Source: Aldehydirespirator sp965116665 (GTDB taxonomy: Bacteria > Actinomycetota > Acidimicrobiia > Acidimicrobiales > Aldehydirespiratoraceae). Taken from it: a stretch of DNA of 64,000 nucleotides. Made by a program: the position numbers and the translations under genes. The DNA lies in assembly GCA_965116665.1 (NCBI GenBank), contig OZ220709.1, positions 992,001 through 1,056,000 on the forward strand. Reading direction: 5' to 3'. How positions within the stretch are numbered: position 1 is the stretch's first letter; every line of letters starts with the position of its first letter. The notes beneath the pieces were generated by a model, which worked only from the letters and a program-made list of their open reading frames with translations, was not told where the DNA came from and did not search any database. Positions 16,149 to 23,859 of this stretch are shown here, in pieces.

Positions 16149-16805
16149 ATGCGCACAATCATCAGAACCGTCATCGCGGCGGTCGCCCTTGTCGGCCTGC
16201 TAGTCGGCGCAGCCGTCGCACAAGGCCGCTTCTCCGATGTGCCAGCCGACCACGAGAACGCCGACGCAATCGCGTGGGCTGCCAATGTCGGAGTGACAGC
16301 AGGCTATGGCGACGGCACGTTCCGACCGGAGGAACCGCTCAAACGGGCGCACGCCCGAGTGTTCATCGAACGCTACTACGACAACATCCTCGGAGCGGAC
16401 GGCGACGACAACTACCGGTCGGACAGCTTCACCCGAGGCGACATGATGCAACTGCTGTACGGCATGACAGTCACAACGACGACCACGACGACCATCGCCC
16501 CGCCGACAACCACTACCCCGTCAACGACCTGTTCAGACGCCATCTGCCTGGTGGATCACTATTGGTTCGGGTCTGGCTACAACGACAGCACCGACAACTA
16601 CGCGGTCAAGTTCCGGGTCAACCAGTCATGCGCGACGCTCTATGTGGAAGTGCAACTTCTCGACTCGAACAGCCGCCGAATTGGTGACTGGGGCAATGAG
16701 CTTTTGCGCTCGCCCGCTGTGGGCCGAGAGTTCACCGTTGAGGTCAACTTCATCAACGACTGGGACTCATTCGCAAGATTCGAGTGGGAATACAACTGCC
16801 GATAG
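16149..16805 (+). CDS. Secreted SLH-domain protein with Thr-rich linker
   Basis: A 218-residue exported protein. The signal peptide MRTIIRTVIAAVALVGLLVG ends at AVAQ near residue 25. One SLH-like unit follows: FSDVPADHENADAIAWAANVGVTAGYGDGTFRPEEPL then a second partial unit to about residue 105. These domains anchor proteins to the cell wall. After a run of Thr/Pro (TTTTTTT, TTTTPSTT) comes a C-terminal beta-domain with four Cys (CSDAIC, SCATLY, NC near the end). AAGAAAGG precedes the ATG. It was formerly the direct neighbour of the frameshifted gene at 13707, which has a similar linker layout. Its base composition is less GC-rich than that of the housekeeping genes. Confidence 0.75.
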   Translation: MRTIIRTVIAAVALVGLLVGAAVAQGRFSDVPADHENADAIAWAANVGVTAGYGDGTFRPEEPLKRAHARVFIERYYDNILGADGDDNYRSDSFTRGDMMQLLYGMTVTTTTTTTIAPPTTTTPSTTCSDAICLVDHYWFGSGYNDSTDNYAVKFRVNQSCATLYVEVQLLDSNSRRIGDWGNELLRSPAVGREFTVEVNFINDWDSFARFEWEYNCR

Positions 16806-17063
16806 ACAGTCACCGGGACGCCGCGAAGGGCTGCGAGGACTCCCAAAGAGGCCGACATAGAACTGTCGCCCAACGTTCAAGGGGCCACCTGACCGGAGCT
16901 TCGGCGCCGACGCTGGCGGCTACTGGTGCCTTGCTTCCGGTGCTTCATCAGAAGCCTTCAACTCTGTCTCGGCCCTCTGTTGCGTCTGACTTCGCGCGAC
17001 GGGATCCACCGGGAATTGGTCCGCATGTGGTGAGGTCTTTGGGCCTGAGCAGAAGGAGTGCTC

Positions 17064-17396
17064 ATGTCCGATTCGATCGATCCGACACGCCGCGCCAAGC
17101 GGTTCTTGTCAGCGGAGCAGAAGTACGAGATCTGGTTGAAGATCCTCTGTGGGGAGTTGACCACCAACGAGGCCGCGGCGCACGCTGGTGTGGACCGCTC
17201 GACGGTGTTGAAGCTGCGCAAGGTGGCCAAAGACGGCGCCATCGCGGCGCTGCAGGCGTCGAGGCCCGGACGCCGCAACGGCGCCGCCGATGGCGAGCTG
17301 GTGCAGCTGCGGGCCGAGAACGCCCGGTTGTCGGCCACGGTCGTCGAGCAGGCGATCGAGCTGGCAGCGCTGCGGGGAAAAGCGCCCTGGGGCTGA
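17064..17396 (+). CDS. IS3-like transposase OrfA
   Basis: A 110-residue DNA-binding protein with a helix-turn-helix (TTNEAAAHAGVDRSTVLKLR) followed by a heptad-like helix (ELVQLRAENARLSATVVEQA). AGGAG at 17053-17057 precedes ATG 17064. Near its end the codons CGG GGA AAA contain the slippery heptamer G_GGA_AAA (17375-17381), so a share of ribosomes should shift into the orfB frame and make a fused OrfAB transposase. Confidence 0.85.
   Translation: MSDSIDPTRRAKRFLSAEQKYEIWLKILCGELTTNEAAAHAGVDRSTVLKLRKVAKDGAIAALQASRPGRRNGAADGELVQLRAENARLSATVVEQAIELAALRGKAPWG
17375..17381 (+). promoter_or_regulatory. Programmed -1 frameshift slippery heptamer
   Basis: G_GGA_AAA in the orfA frame fits the X_XXY_YYZ rule; after a -1 slip the codons become GGG and AAA and translation enters the long orfB frame at AGC 17381. 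OrfA otherwise stops at TGA 17394. This is the standard way IS3-group elements make OrfAB. Confidence 0.75.
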
Positions 17397-18472
17397 GCGG
17401 CCCGATCCCGCGTCGGGTGCCGGCCGACGTCAAAGAGGATCTGTTGAGCATCGTTGCTGAGTGTGTGGCCTCAGGGTGGACGACCCAGCGTGCCTGTTCG
17501 GTGCTGGGGGTCGACCGGCGCCGCGTCTGGCGCTGGCAGCGCCGCCGCAGCGCCGGCGGCGGCGAGGAGCTGCAGGACCGCTCACCGGGCGGCAACCCGA
17601 TCCATGGCCTGCTGGAGTGGGAGATCGCCGCCGTGTTGGAGCTGGCCGAGCGGTGGGGCCCCGTCGACCGTTCGCACCGCAAGTTGGCCCATCGGGGCTC
17701 ATACCTCAACCAGGTGTGGGTGTCGCCCTCCACGGTGCGACGTGTGCTGACCTCGGCCGATGTGAACCTGCCCCTAGCGCCGCCGAGGCCCGAGCGCCCG
17801 CAACGCCGGCCGTGGCCCGAGTGGGTCCAGTATCGCCCCAACCAGGTGTGGGGATACGACGTGACCCACTTCGGGCGCTGCCGGGCCGCGCCCAACTGCT
17901 TCGCCATTATCGACTTGGTGTCGCGCAAGTGGATCGCCACGCTGCTGTCGACCGAGGAGACCGCCACCCAGACCCAGGTGGTGTTCCTCGACGCTCTCGA
18001 AGCCGAGAACCTCATCGGCGCCGTCGAGGGCCGCCTCGACACCGGCGAGCTCCCCGACCCCGATGAGATCCCGATCCTGTTGGCGGTCTCCGACAACGGC
18101 GCGCCCATGACCGCCGACGCCACCAGGGCGTTCATGGCGCTGTGCTCGATCGCCCAGCACTTCGGTCGCCCCAACACGCCCACCGACCAGGCGCCCATCG
18201 AAAGCTTCTTCGGCCACATCAAGGGCGAATGGCCCCGCCTCGAGGCCATCTGTGACCCCCAGATCCTCGACGCCGAACTAGAACGTGTCCGGATCGACTA
18301 CAACACAGTGCGACTGCACGCCGGCATCGGATACGTCACCCCCGACGACGAACACCAAGGCAAAGGAGAAACCATCCGCCAAGCCCGCCGAGACGGCCTA
18401 CGCCGAGCCGACCAGGCCCGACGAGCCGCACGACGAACCACCGACCACCCAAAGCCCCACCATGCGGACTGA
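17381..18472 (+). CDS. IS3-like transposase OrfB (DDE integrase, made as OrfAB fusion)
   Basis: The catalytic half of the element (about 363 residues after the shift, 469 in the fused product). An HTH region (WTTQRACSVLGVDRRRVWRW) precedes an rve core with the triad visible in GYDVTHF, AVSDNGAPM and PIESFFGHIKGEW. A basic tail (RRADQARRAARRTTDHPK) ends the protein. No good independent start is seen at the beginning of the frame, which supports frameshift expression. The frame is intact and ends 12 bp before the right inverted repeat. Confidence 0.87.
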   Translation, partial: SALGLSGPIPRRVPADVKEDLLSIVAECVASGWTTQRACSVLGVDRRRVWRWQRRRSAGGGEELQDRSPGGNPIHGLLEWEIAAVLELAERWGPVDRSHRKLAHRGSYLNQVWVSPSTVRRVLTSADVNLPLAPPRPERPQRRPWPEWVQYRPNQVWGYDVTHFGRCRAAPNCFAIIDLVSRKWIATLLSTEETATQTQVVFLDALEAENLIGAVEGRLDTGELPDPDEIPILLAVSDNGAPMTADATRAFMALCSIAQHFGRPNTPTDQAPIESFFGHIKGEWPRLEAICDPQILDAELERVRIDYNTVRLHAGIGYVTPDDEHQGKGETIRQARRDGLRRADQARRAARRTTDHPKPHHAD

Positions 18473-18508
18473 AACTCTCACAATCCGTCGCGCGAAATCA
18501 GAAACGCG

Positions 18509-18647
18509 TCAACACCTGGCCCAGCACCATCTCCAGAATCGAACACGGCAAAACACCCAACCACCACCTCGTGCCCGCCTACCGAAACTGGCTCAACACC
18601 CAAACCCCCGCCGCTTGACTTGACACATATAGGAGCATCATCCTTTC
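18509..18647 (+). repeat. 139-bp direct repeat, copy 2: orphan IS110 3' end
   Basis: Identical to 11637-11775 over 139 bp. It holds the last 35 codons of the IS110 transposase, its stop and the element's right end, with nothing of the 5' part. It abuts the second IS3-like element on the left and the start codon of the LLM gene on the right (3 bp away), so it now forms that gene's leader. TATAGG at 18628-18633 could act as a -10 box. Confidence 0.96.
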
Positions 18648-18650
18648 CGC

Positions 18651-19631
18651 ATGAGTCAGGTCCCTGTCCAGAGATACGGCATCACGGTTCCATTCATGGG
18701 CCCCCTGCACGGCCAGCGCCCGCTCTTCGAGGAGCTTGTCGACCTGGGTTACACCGACGTCTGGTCGGCGGAGGCGAACGGCTTCGACGGCTTCACCACT
18801 CTCGCCCTCGCTTCGGTGTGGGCACCGTCTCTGCGTCTGGGCACGGCGGTGGTACCCGCCAACACACGCGGTCCGGCCCTCATGGCCCAGTCGGCTGCGT
18901 CGATGGCCTCGGCCGCACCGGGACGCTTCGTGCTCGGCATCGGCACGTCCTCCGAGGTCATTGTCAGCCACTGGAACGCAGTCCCCTTCGATCGGCCCTA
19001 CCAGCGGGTGAAGGACACGGTCCGCTTCATGCGGGCGGCCCTGAGCGGCGAGAAGGTCACCGAGAACTACGACACCTTCTCGGTGCGGGGATTCCGGCTC
19101 GGGGTCCCGGTACACGAGCCGGTGCCGATCTTCGTGGCCGCCTTGCGGGAGCGGATGCTGCGTCTCGCGGCCCGCGAGAGCGACGGCGCCATCATCAACT
19201 GGCTGTCGGCAGCCGACGCAGTGAGGGTCTGCGGAATCGTGAGGGACGAGAGCCCGGCGGCTGAGATCGTGGCCCGCATCTTCGTGCTGCCCACGTCCGA
19301 TCGGCAGGCTGCCCTAGCCGCGGGACGGCGGTTGCTGGCCGCCTACATCAATGTGCCGGTCTACCGGGCCTTCCACGAATGGCTGGGCCGGTCCGACGCC
19401 CTTGGCGAGCACTGGGCCCAGTGGGAAGCGGGCGACCGCAGGGGCTCCCTGGAGAAGATCCCTGAGCAGGTGGTGGACGAACTGCTGGTTCATGGTTCTC
19501 CCGACGAATGCCGACGGCACATCCAGCGCTTCATGGACAACGGTGTGACCTGCCCAGCACCCATGGTGCTGCCAGCCGAGGGGGTCGATGTCTTCGAAGT
19601 GGTGAGGGCCCTGGGCCCCTCCGCGCCCTAA
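18651..19631 (+). CDS. LLM-class (probably F420-dependent) oxidoreductase
   Basis: A 326-residue TIM-barrel enzyme of the luciferase-like monooxygenase superfamily; the closest style is that of F420-dependent dehydrogenases of actinobacteria. Visible patterns are YGITVPFMGPLHGQRPLFEELVDLGYTDVW at the N-terminus (beta-1/alpha-1), the SAEANGFDGFT loop, LRLGTAVVPANTRGPALMAQSAASM, and GRFVLGIGTSSEVIVSHWNA at the cofactor side. The substrate is unknown. The start lies immediately after the IS110 remnant, so its native promoter has been displaced. Its stop codon overlaps that of the convergent SDR gene by 4 bp. Confidence 0.87.
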   Translation: MSQVPVQRYGITVPFMGPLHGQRPLFEELVDLGYTDVWSAEANGFDGFTTLALASVWAPSLRLGTAVVPANTRGPALMAQSAASMASAAPGRFVLGIGTSSEVIVSHWNAVPFDRPYQRVKDTVRFMRAALSGEKVTENYDTFSVRGFRLGVPVHEPVPIFVAALRERMLRLAARESDGAIINWLSAADAVRVCGIVRDESPAAEIVARIFVLPTSDRQAALAAGRRLLAAYINVPVYRAFHEWLGRSDALGEHWAQWEAGDRRGSLEKIPEQVVDELLVHGSPDECRRHIQRFMDNGVTCPAPMVLPAEGVDVFEVVRALGPSAP

Positions 19632-20440
19632 GAGTCCTCGGAGCCCAACAGGCGCCTCTGCATCCTGCGCATTCCATCCAGCCAGCGCTGCCGGTCACCG
19701 GCCCGGCGCAGTTCGTAGATGGCCACCTCGGGGTGCGGCAGTACCAGGAACCGGTCTTCGCGCAACGCCTCGAGAGTCACCGAGGCCACCTCTTCGGGCT
19801 CGATAAGCCCCAGTGCCCTCACCTGGTCGACGGCCACCGCGCCCTCGTTCTCGGTCATCGGCGTGCGCACGCCCTGGGGGCAGAGACATGAAACCCTCAC
19901 ACCGTCGTCACCGTGGGTGATCGCGATCCATTCGGCCAGACCCACTGCCGCATGCTTGGTGACCGCGTAGGAAGCGGTCCCGAAGTTCGTCAGCAGACCC
20001 GCGGCCGAGGCGGTCACCAGCAGGTGGCCTGATCCTCGCTCCACCCATCGGGGCACGAGATGGCGGCACGCGATCACATGGGCCATCACGTTCACGTCCC
20101 AGACGTGGTTCCACTCGTCGTCGGGCCGCTCGACCCCGCCGAGGCGGGAGATGCCCGCGTTGCCGCACCACAGCTCGATCGGACCCAGGCTCGATTCGAC
20201 CCTCTCGATCAGGGAGACGACCGCGGCTTCGTCGGTGACGTCGATTCCAGCTGCGAACCCGGCTGTACCGCCCGGACCTGCCTCGGCCGCGATCTCAGCA
20301 GCAACGACCTCCGCTCCGGATGAGTCGATGTCAGCCACCACGACCGGACAGCCGGCGTCGAGCGCGAGCGCTCTGGCCAGGGAGCGCCCGATGCCGCTGG
20401 CGCCACCGGTGACGACCGCGACCGCACCTTCGAGTTGCAC
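19628..20440 (-). CDS. Short-chain dehydrogenase/reductase
   Basis: A classical SDR of 270 aa. The NAD(P) motif TGGASGIG is at residues 11-18, NAG at 94-96, and the catalytic Ser145, Tyr158 and Lys162 are all present (SYAVTK). An Asp after beta-2 (VADID) suggests NAD preference. The C-terminal extension after residue 235 is rich in Arg. The substrate is unknown. It is convergent with the LLM oxidoreductase, so the two do not share an operon. Confidence 0.88.
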   Translation of the reverse strand: MQLEGAVAVVTGGASGIGRSLARALALDAGCPVVVADIDSSGAEVVAAEIAAEAGPGGTAGFAAGIDVTDEAAVVSLIERVESSLGPIELWCGNAGISRLGGVERPDDEWNHVWDVNVMAHVIACRHLVPRWVERGSGHLLVTASAAGLLTNFGTASYAVTKHAAVGLAEWIAITHGDDGVRVSCLCPQGVRTPMTENEGAVAVDQVRALGLIEPEEVASVTLEALREDRFLVLPHPEVAIYELRRAGDRQRWLDGMRRMQRRLLGSEDS

Positions 20441-20508
20441 GAACCGATCCTAGTGATGCCCCCGAGCGTGACGACCCGGCGCAGCCCGCATCGCCCGAGT
20501 CCGGCCTC

Positions 20509-21039
20509 TCAGCGCAGCACCCGGCGCGCCAGCGAGCCGAGCACGGTGCCGACCGCCATGCCCGCGGTCACGTCGCTGGCGTGATGGATGCGCACGTGAA
20601 TCCGGCTCAGCGCCACGACCAGGGCCAGGGCGTAGTACGCGGGGCCCCATGGGCTGCGGCGCGACAGCAGCGAGGCGGCGACCATCGCCGCGCTGGCATG
20701 GCCGCTGGGGAAGCTGCTGGTGAGCGGCTGGCGCAGCGAATGGGGCCGCGGCCCCCTGAACACCGGTCGGCGGCGCCCGAAGATTGTCTTGATGACTCCG
20801 TTGACCAGCGCGGCCTCCCCCAACAGGGCGGCACCCAGCTGCCAGGCGGGGCGGGCGTCCCGGCGCACCGCGGCCTGTGCCGCCCCCAACGCGTACCAGA
20901 GCATCGAGTGGTTGGCTGCCTCCGATGCGGAGTACATGAGACGGTCGAGGGCGGGCCTGTCCCTGAGCCGGCGGTCCCACCACTCGTCGATGGCCTGGTC
21001 GATGCCGTCGATTCTCTCGGCGCCGGAGCCCATGGTCAC
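20509..21039 (-). CDS. PAP2-family membrane phosphatase
   Basis: A 176-residue phosphatidic-acid-phosphatase-type protein with several hydrophobic helices. All three family motifs are visible: KTIFGRRRP, SSFPSGHAS and SRIHVRIHHASDV, supplying the Arg, Ser-Gly-His and Arg-x5-His-x3-Asp of the active site. It probably dephosphorylates a lipid pyrophosphate or phosphate on the outer face of the membrane. Its ATG overlaps the stop of the upstream VanW-type gene (ATGA), so the two are translationally coupled and may act together in the cell envelope. Confidence 0.87.
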   Translation of the reverse strand: MTMGSGAERIDGIDQAIDEWWDRRLRDRPALDRLMYSASEAANHSMLWYALGAAQAAVRRDARPAWQLGAALLGEAALVNGVIKTIFGRRRPVFRGPRPHSLRQPLTSSFPSGHASAAMVAASLLSRRSPWGPAYYALALVVALSRIHVRIHHASDVTAGMAVGTVLGSLARRVLR

Positions 21040-22901
21040 TCCTCAGGAACCGTCGTCGCAGGGCCGCTGCCGGTCTCGTCGCCGCCGCTGCCGGTCTCGC
21101 CCTGCTGGGAGCCGCCACTGTCGCCGATGGGCTCGAGTTGGTCGCTCCCGCCCCCACCCGCCCCCTGGTACTCGCTCTCCTCCGGGGGGACTGTCGACTC
21201 GGGCGCGATGGTCGTCGTGGTGATGGTTGTCGTGGTGACCGATGGGGTTCCGTCACAGTTGAGGCCTTCGGGGCGGTACAGGGCCCGCACCGTGTCGGTC
21301 TCGCTCCGCCCGTCCTCGAGCCAGGTCCGGGTGCGTTCGGTGACCACTCGAGTACACGATGTCCCCCGGGGTTGGGACCACTGGCCGGTCTGCTCGGCCA
21401 GGACCCAGGGGGTCGAGTAGAGCCGCACTGTGATGGAGCTGGTGCCGGTGGTGGGCCACAGCATCACCCCGTAGGGCGTGTTGTTCTCCAGTACGAGATC
21501 GGGGGCCGGGTACGAGACGGTGGCCTCGCGTCCGTAGGGGTAGCGGCTGAGATAGATCGAGTGGCTCTGGTAGTCGATGAAGTCGAGCCCCGCGAAGAAG
21601 GCCGCGTTGAACAGCGTGGTCGCGTACTGAGAGATTCCTCCGCCAACCGAGTCCACGAACACGCCGTCCAGGATCATGGCGGCCGGCACGAACCCGTTGG
21701 CGAGCGTGCGGGGGCCGACATGGCCGTTGACCGAGAAGCGCTGGCCCGGCTCGATGATCACGCCGCGGGTCAGCTCCGAGATGCGGGCGATGTTGATGAT
21801 CCGATCCTGGCCCGGCGTGAAGGGGGTGGTGAATTCAGCGACCAAGTGGGTGATTCCCATCGACTCGGCCCACTCCCGGCCCCGGGGATGGGGCGCAGGT
21901 CCGGCCGGCAACGTCACCGGGTCCTGACCCTCCATCATTCCGGCCAGGAGCGCCTCGGTCGCGGTCTCGTGACAGCATTTGAACCCGGGCATGCCGTCGG
22001 CGATGGTGACGTTGCCCTCCTCGTCGAGGCCGAGGGTTGCCGGTATCCCCTCGGCACCGATGCCCACGAAGAGGCTGGCGAGGGTGCCCGCGATCCTCGG
22101 GTCGAGGGCCAGATGGGTGTCGTGCTGCTCGCCCTCAAGAACGAGGAAGTGGCGCATCTGCAGCTCGCCGATGCTGAACGTCTCGGCGGTCCCCTCGAGC
22201 TGGAGCGTCACCCCGCCCGAGGTGATGTCGTTGGCCCGCACCGCCAGGGCTGTGGCCAGAGCCACCGCGATCGGATCGGCCGGCTCCATGCCGCGGATGG
22301 GAACCTCGACGACAACCGTGCCGCCCACGTCCCGGAGCACGGCCTCCTCCAGCCGCTGCGCCAGCAGCTCCATGTCGGGCACCGGCACGTCGGTGCTCAG
22401 CACCGGCCGGAAGGCTCCATCGACGAGTTCGATCCGGGGGGTCTCGGGATCGGTATAGGGGTCGACGGTGGTGGCCAGCGTTCTCAGGTCGGTCGTGACC
22501 GCGAGATCCACGTCCCGGCTGGCGAACAGGTCGTAGAGCCATGCGGCGGGCCGCACGACCGGCGGGGGAGGGTTGTCGGCCTCGGCGAGGGTCCGCTCGG
22601 CGTCCACGGAGATTCCCAGCTCGGCGGCGGTGACGGTGATGGTCTGATCCAGGAACTGCAGCTCGACGGTGGTCTCGGCGACTTCCTGGACGACCGGTTC
22701 GAGCGCGGTGACCGCCTCCTCGGGCTCGAGCCCCCCGATGTCGACGCCCGCTACGACCGCGCCCTCGCGGATCTCGGAGTCCTGGCCCGACTCGTACACC
22801 TGCCACCCGACCATCAGGGCGGCTAGGGCCACCGCGAGTCCGACCATGACCTGCCACAGCCGCGAGTACCGGACATCGGGCGGCCGCGACCGTCTCAGCA
22901 C
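21036..22901 (-). CDS. VanW-family cell-wall protein
   Basis: A 621-residue envelope protein with one N-terminal transmembrane helix (about residues 14-32). Two repeated putative peptidoglycan-binding PG_binding_4 regions follow (GAVVAGVDIGGLEPEEAVTAL near 42 and a second after about 200). The VanW domain spans about 350-500, with FTTPFTPGQDRIINIARISEL, GQRFSVNGHVGPRT, DSVGGGISQYATTLFNAAFFAGL and YPYGREATVSYP. The tail is low-complexity Thr/Gly/Ser (TTTITTTT, GGSQQGETGSGGDETGSG). VanW proteins are linked to vancomycin-resistance clusters and wall metabolism, but their biochemistry is not established. It is coupled to the PAP2 gene downstream. Confidence 0.87.
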   Translation of the reverse strand: MLRRSRPPDVRYSRLWQVMVGLAVALAALMVGWQVYESGQDSEIREGAVVAGVDIGGLEPEEAVTALEPVVQEVAETTVELQFLDQTITVTAAELGISVDAERTLAEADNPPPPVVRPAAWLYDLFASRDVDLAVTTDLRTLATTVDPYTDPETPRIELVDGAFRPVLSTDVPVPDMELLAQRLEEAVLRDVGGTVVVEVPIRGMEPADPIAVALATALAVRANDITSGGVTLQLEGTAETFSIGELQMRHFLVLEGEQHDTHLALDPRIAGTLASLFVGIGAEGIPATLGLDEEGNVTIADGMPGFKCCHETATEALLAGMMEGQDPVTLPAGPAPHPRGREWAESMGITHLVAEFTTPFTPGQDRIINIARISELTRGVIIEPGQRFSVNGHVGPRTLANGFVPAAMILDGVFVDSVGGGISQYATTLFNAAFFAGLDFIDYQSHSIYLSRYPYGREATVSYPAPDLVLENNTPYGVMLWPTTGTSSITVRLYSTPWVLAEQTGQWSQPRGTSCTRVVTERTRTWLEDGRSETDTVRALYRPEGLNCDGTPSVTTTTITTTTIAPESTVPPEESEYQGAGGGGSDQLEPIGDSGGSQQGETGSGGDETGSGPATTVPEE

Positions 22902-22956
22902 GATTGGAGGGTACTCGCGTCCAGTGACGGCACCGGGCTTCCGTCTCAGAGGCCGA

Positions 22957-23076
22957 GCGGATAGGCGGGCGAATCAGGCCCATACGGGCGAGGCCGTGGC
23001 CCGAGCGGCCCTCAGGTCGCAGCGAACAAGAGCGGGAGTGACCACGCCGCGGCGCAACGGGCTGTCACCTATCCGC
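22957..23076 (-). repeat. MITE-like dispersed repeat, copy A
   Basis: A 120-bp element in the gap between the VanW and NucS genes. It is bounded by the 9-bp inverted pair GCGGATAGG (22957-22965) and CCTATCCGC (23068-23076). Read on the minus strand it matches the copy at 50502-50620 over the core CCCGCTCTTGTTCGCTGCG, GGCCGCTCGGGCCACGGCC and CGCCCGTATGG. It has no gene. I see no clear target duplication. Confidence 0.8.
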
Positions 23077-23098
23077 GCATGTTCTTTGGCCGTGAGGG

Positions 23099-23776
23099 TC
23101 AGAACAGGCGAAGTTCCGGGGACTCGATGCCACGCAGCTCGTCGTAGTCAACCTCCACGCAGTCGATGGAGCGGTCGGCCGCCAGGACCCTGGCCTGGGG
23201 CTTGATGGTCCGGGCCACGAACACGCCCCGGACCGGGGCCAGGCTCGGGTCGGAGTTCAGGTAGTGCAGGTACCGCGTGAGCTGCTCCACCCCGTCGATC
23301 TCGCCGTTGCGCTTCACCTCCACGGCCACCGCCGCGCCCGAGGCGTCGCGGCACAGCAGGTCTACTGGACCGATGGCCGTCGGGAACTCCCTGCGGACCA
23401 GCGTGAAGCCGTCCTCGATGGTCTCGGGGTTGCTGGCGAGCAGCTGCTGCATCTGGGCCTCGACCCCGTCCTTCTGCAGGCCGGGGTCGGTGCCCATCTC
23501 GTGGGTGCTGTCGTGAAGGATCTCCTCGATCGTGATGGTGAGGCTGTCGCTGCGGCCGGGGGCCGTCACCCGCCACACTCCGGCCGCATCGTCGATGACC
23601 AGGCGATTGGGTGCATTCATCCAGTTGAGCGGCTTGTAGGCCCCTCCGTCGGCGTGGATGGCCACGCAGCCGTCGGCCTTCACCATGATGAGCCGTACGG
23701 CGGAGGGGAGATGAGCCTGCAGCCGACCGTCGTAGTCGACGGTGCAGCGGGCGATCACGAGCCGCACCGCGGCCAA
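23099..23776 (-). CDS. nucS: Mismatch-specific endonuclease NucS
   Basis: A 225-residue NucS/EndoMS protein. In actinobacteria and archaea this enzyme makes double-strand cuts at mismatches and replaces MutS/MutL. The N-terminal dimerisation and DNA-binding region is recognisable (RLVIARCTVDYDGRLQAHLP, HADGGAYKPLNWM). The C-terminal PD-(D/E)XK nuclease has Asp139 (GPVDLLCRD), Glu153 and Lys155 (VAVEVKRNGEID). The last residues ELRLF resemble the sliding-clamp motif known for NucS. It stands alone, divergent from the SDR at 23860. Confidence 0.93.
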   Translation of the reverse strand: MAAVRLVIARCTVDYDGRLQAHLPSAVRLIMVKADGCVAIHADGGAYKPLNWMNAPNRLVIDDAAGVWRVTAPGRSDSLTITIEEILHDSTHEMGTDPGLQKDGVEAQMQQLLASNPETIEDGFTLVRREFPTAIGPVDLLCRDASGAAVAVEVKRNGEIDGVEQLTRYLHYLNSDPSLAPVRGVFVARTIKPQARVLAADRSIDCVEVDYDELRGIESPELRLF

Positions 23777-23859
23777 GTTACCTGCTCGCCCGAGGTGGTC
23801 GCGGCCCGCGGCACCGGCCCGCTGATTCTGCGTCTGTGGGGCGGTGGCATACTCTGCCG

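Larger units (their letters stand above)
16985..18502 (+). mobile_element. IS3-like insertion sequence using -1 frameshifting
   Basis: About 1.52 kb. Inverted repeats TCTGAyTTCGCGCGACGG (18 bp, one mismatch) lie at 16985-17002 and, reversed, at 18485-18502. Two overlapping frames encode the transposase. The right end lies only 6 bp from the truncated IS110 tail, so the IS110 copy was cut at or near this junction. Exact outer ends may extend a few bases (TGCG on the left). Confidence 0.85.

Noticed and set aside
16806..16980. A further gene between the SLH protein and the second IS3-like element
   Set aside because: The open frame there has no start signal or recognisable composition; it is just the upstream extension of the orfB frame.
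10356..18647. A composite transposon or ICE carrying resistance or catabolic cargo
   Set aside because: No integrase, relaxase, resistance or catabolic gene lies between the elements; only two small secreted-protein genes and transposases are present.
20450..21256. A 268-codon minus-strand frame overlapping the PAP2 gene
   Set aside because: It is rich in Pro/Arg/Ser without any motif, while the PAP2 frame carries all three phosphatase motifs.
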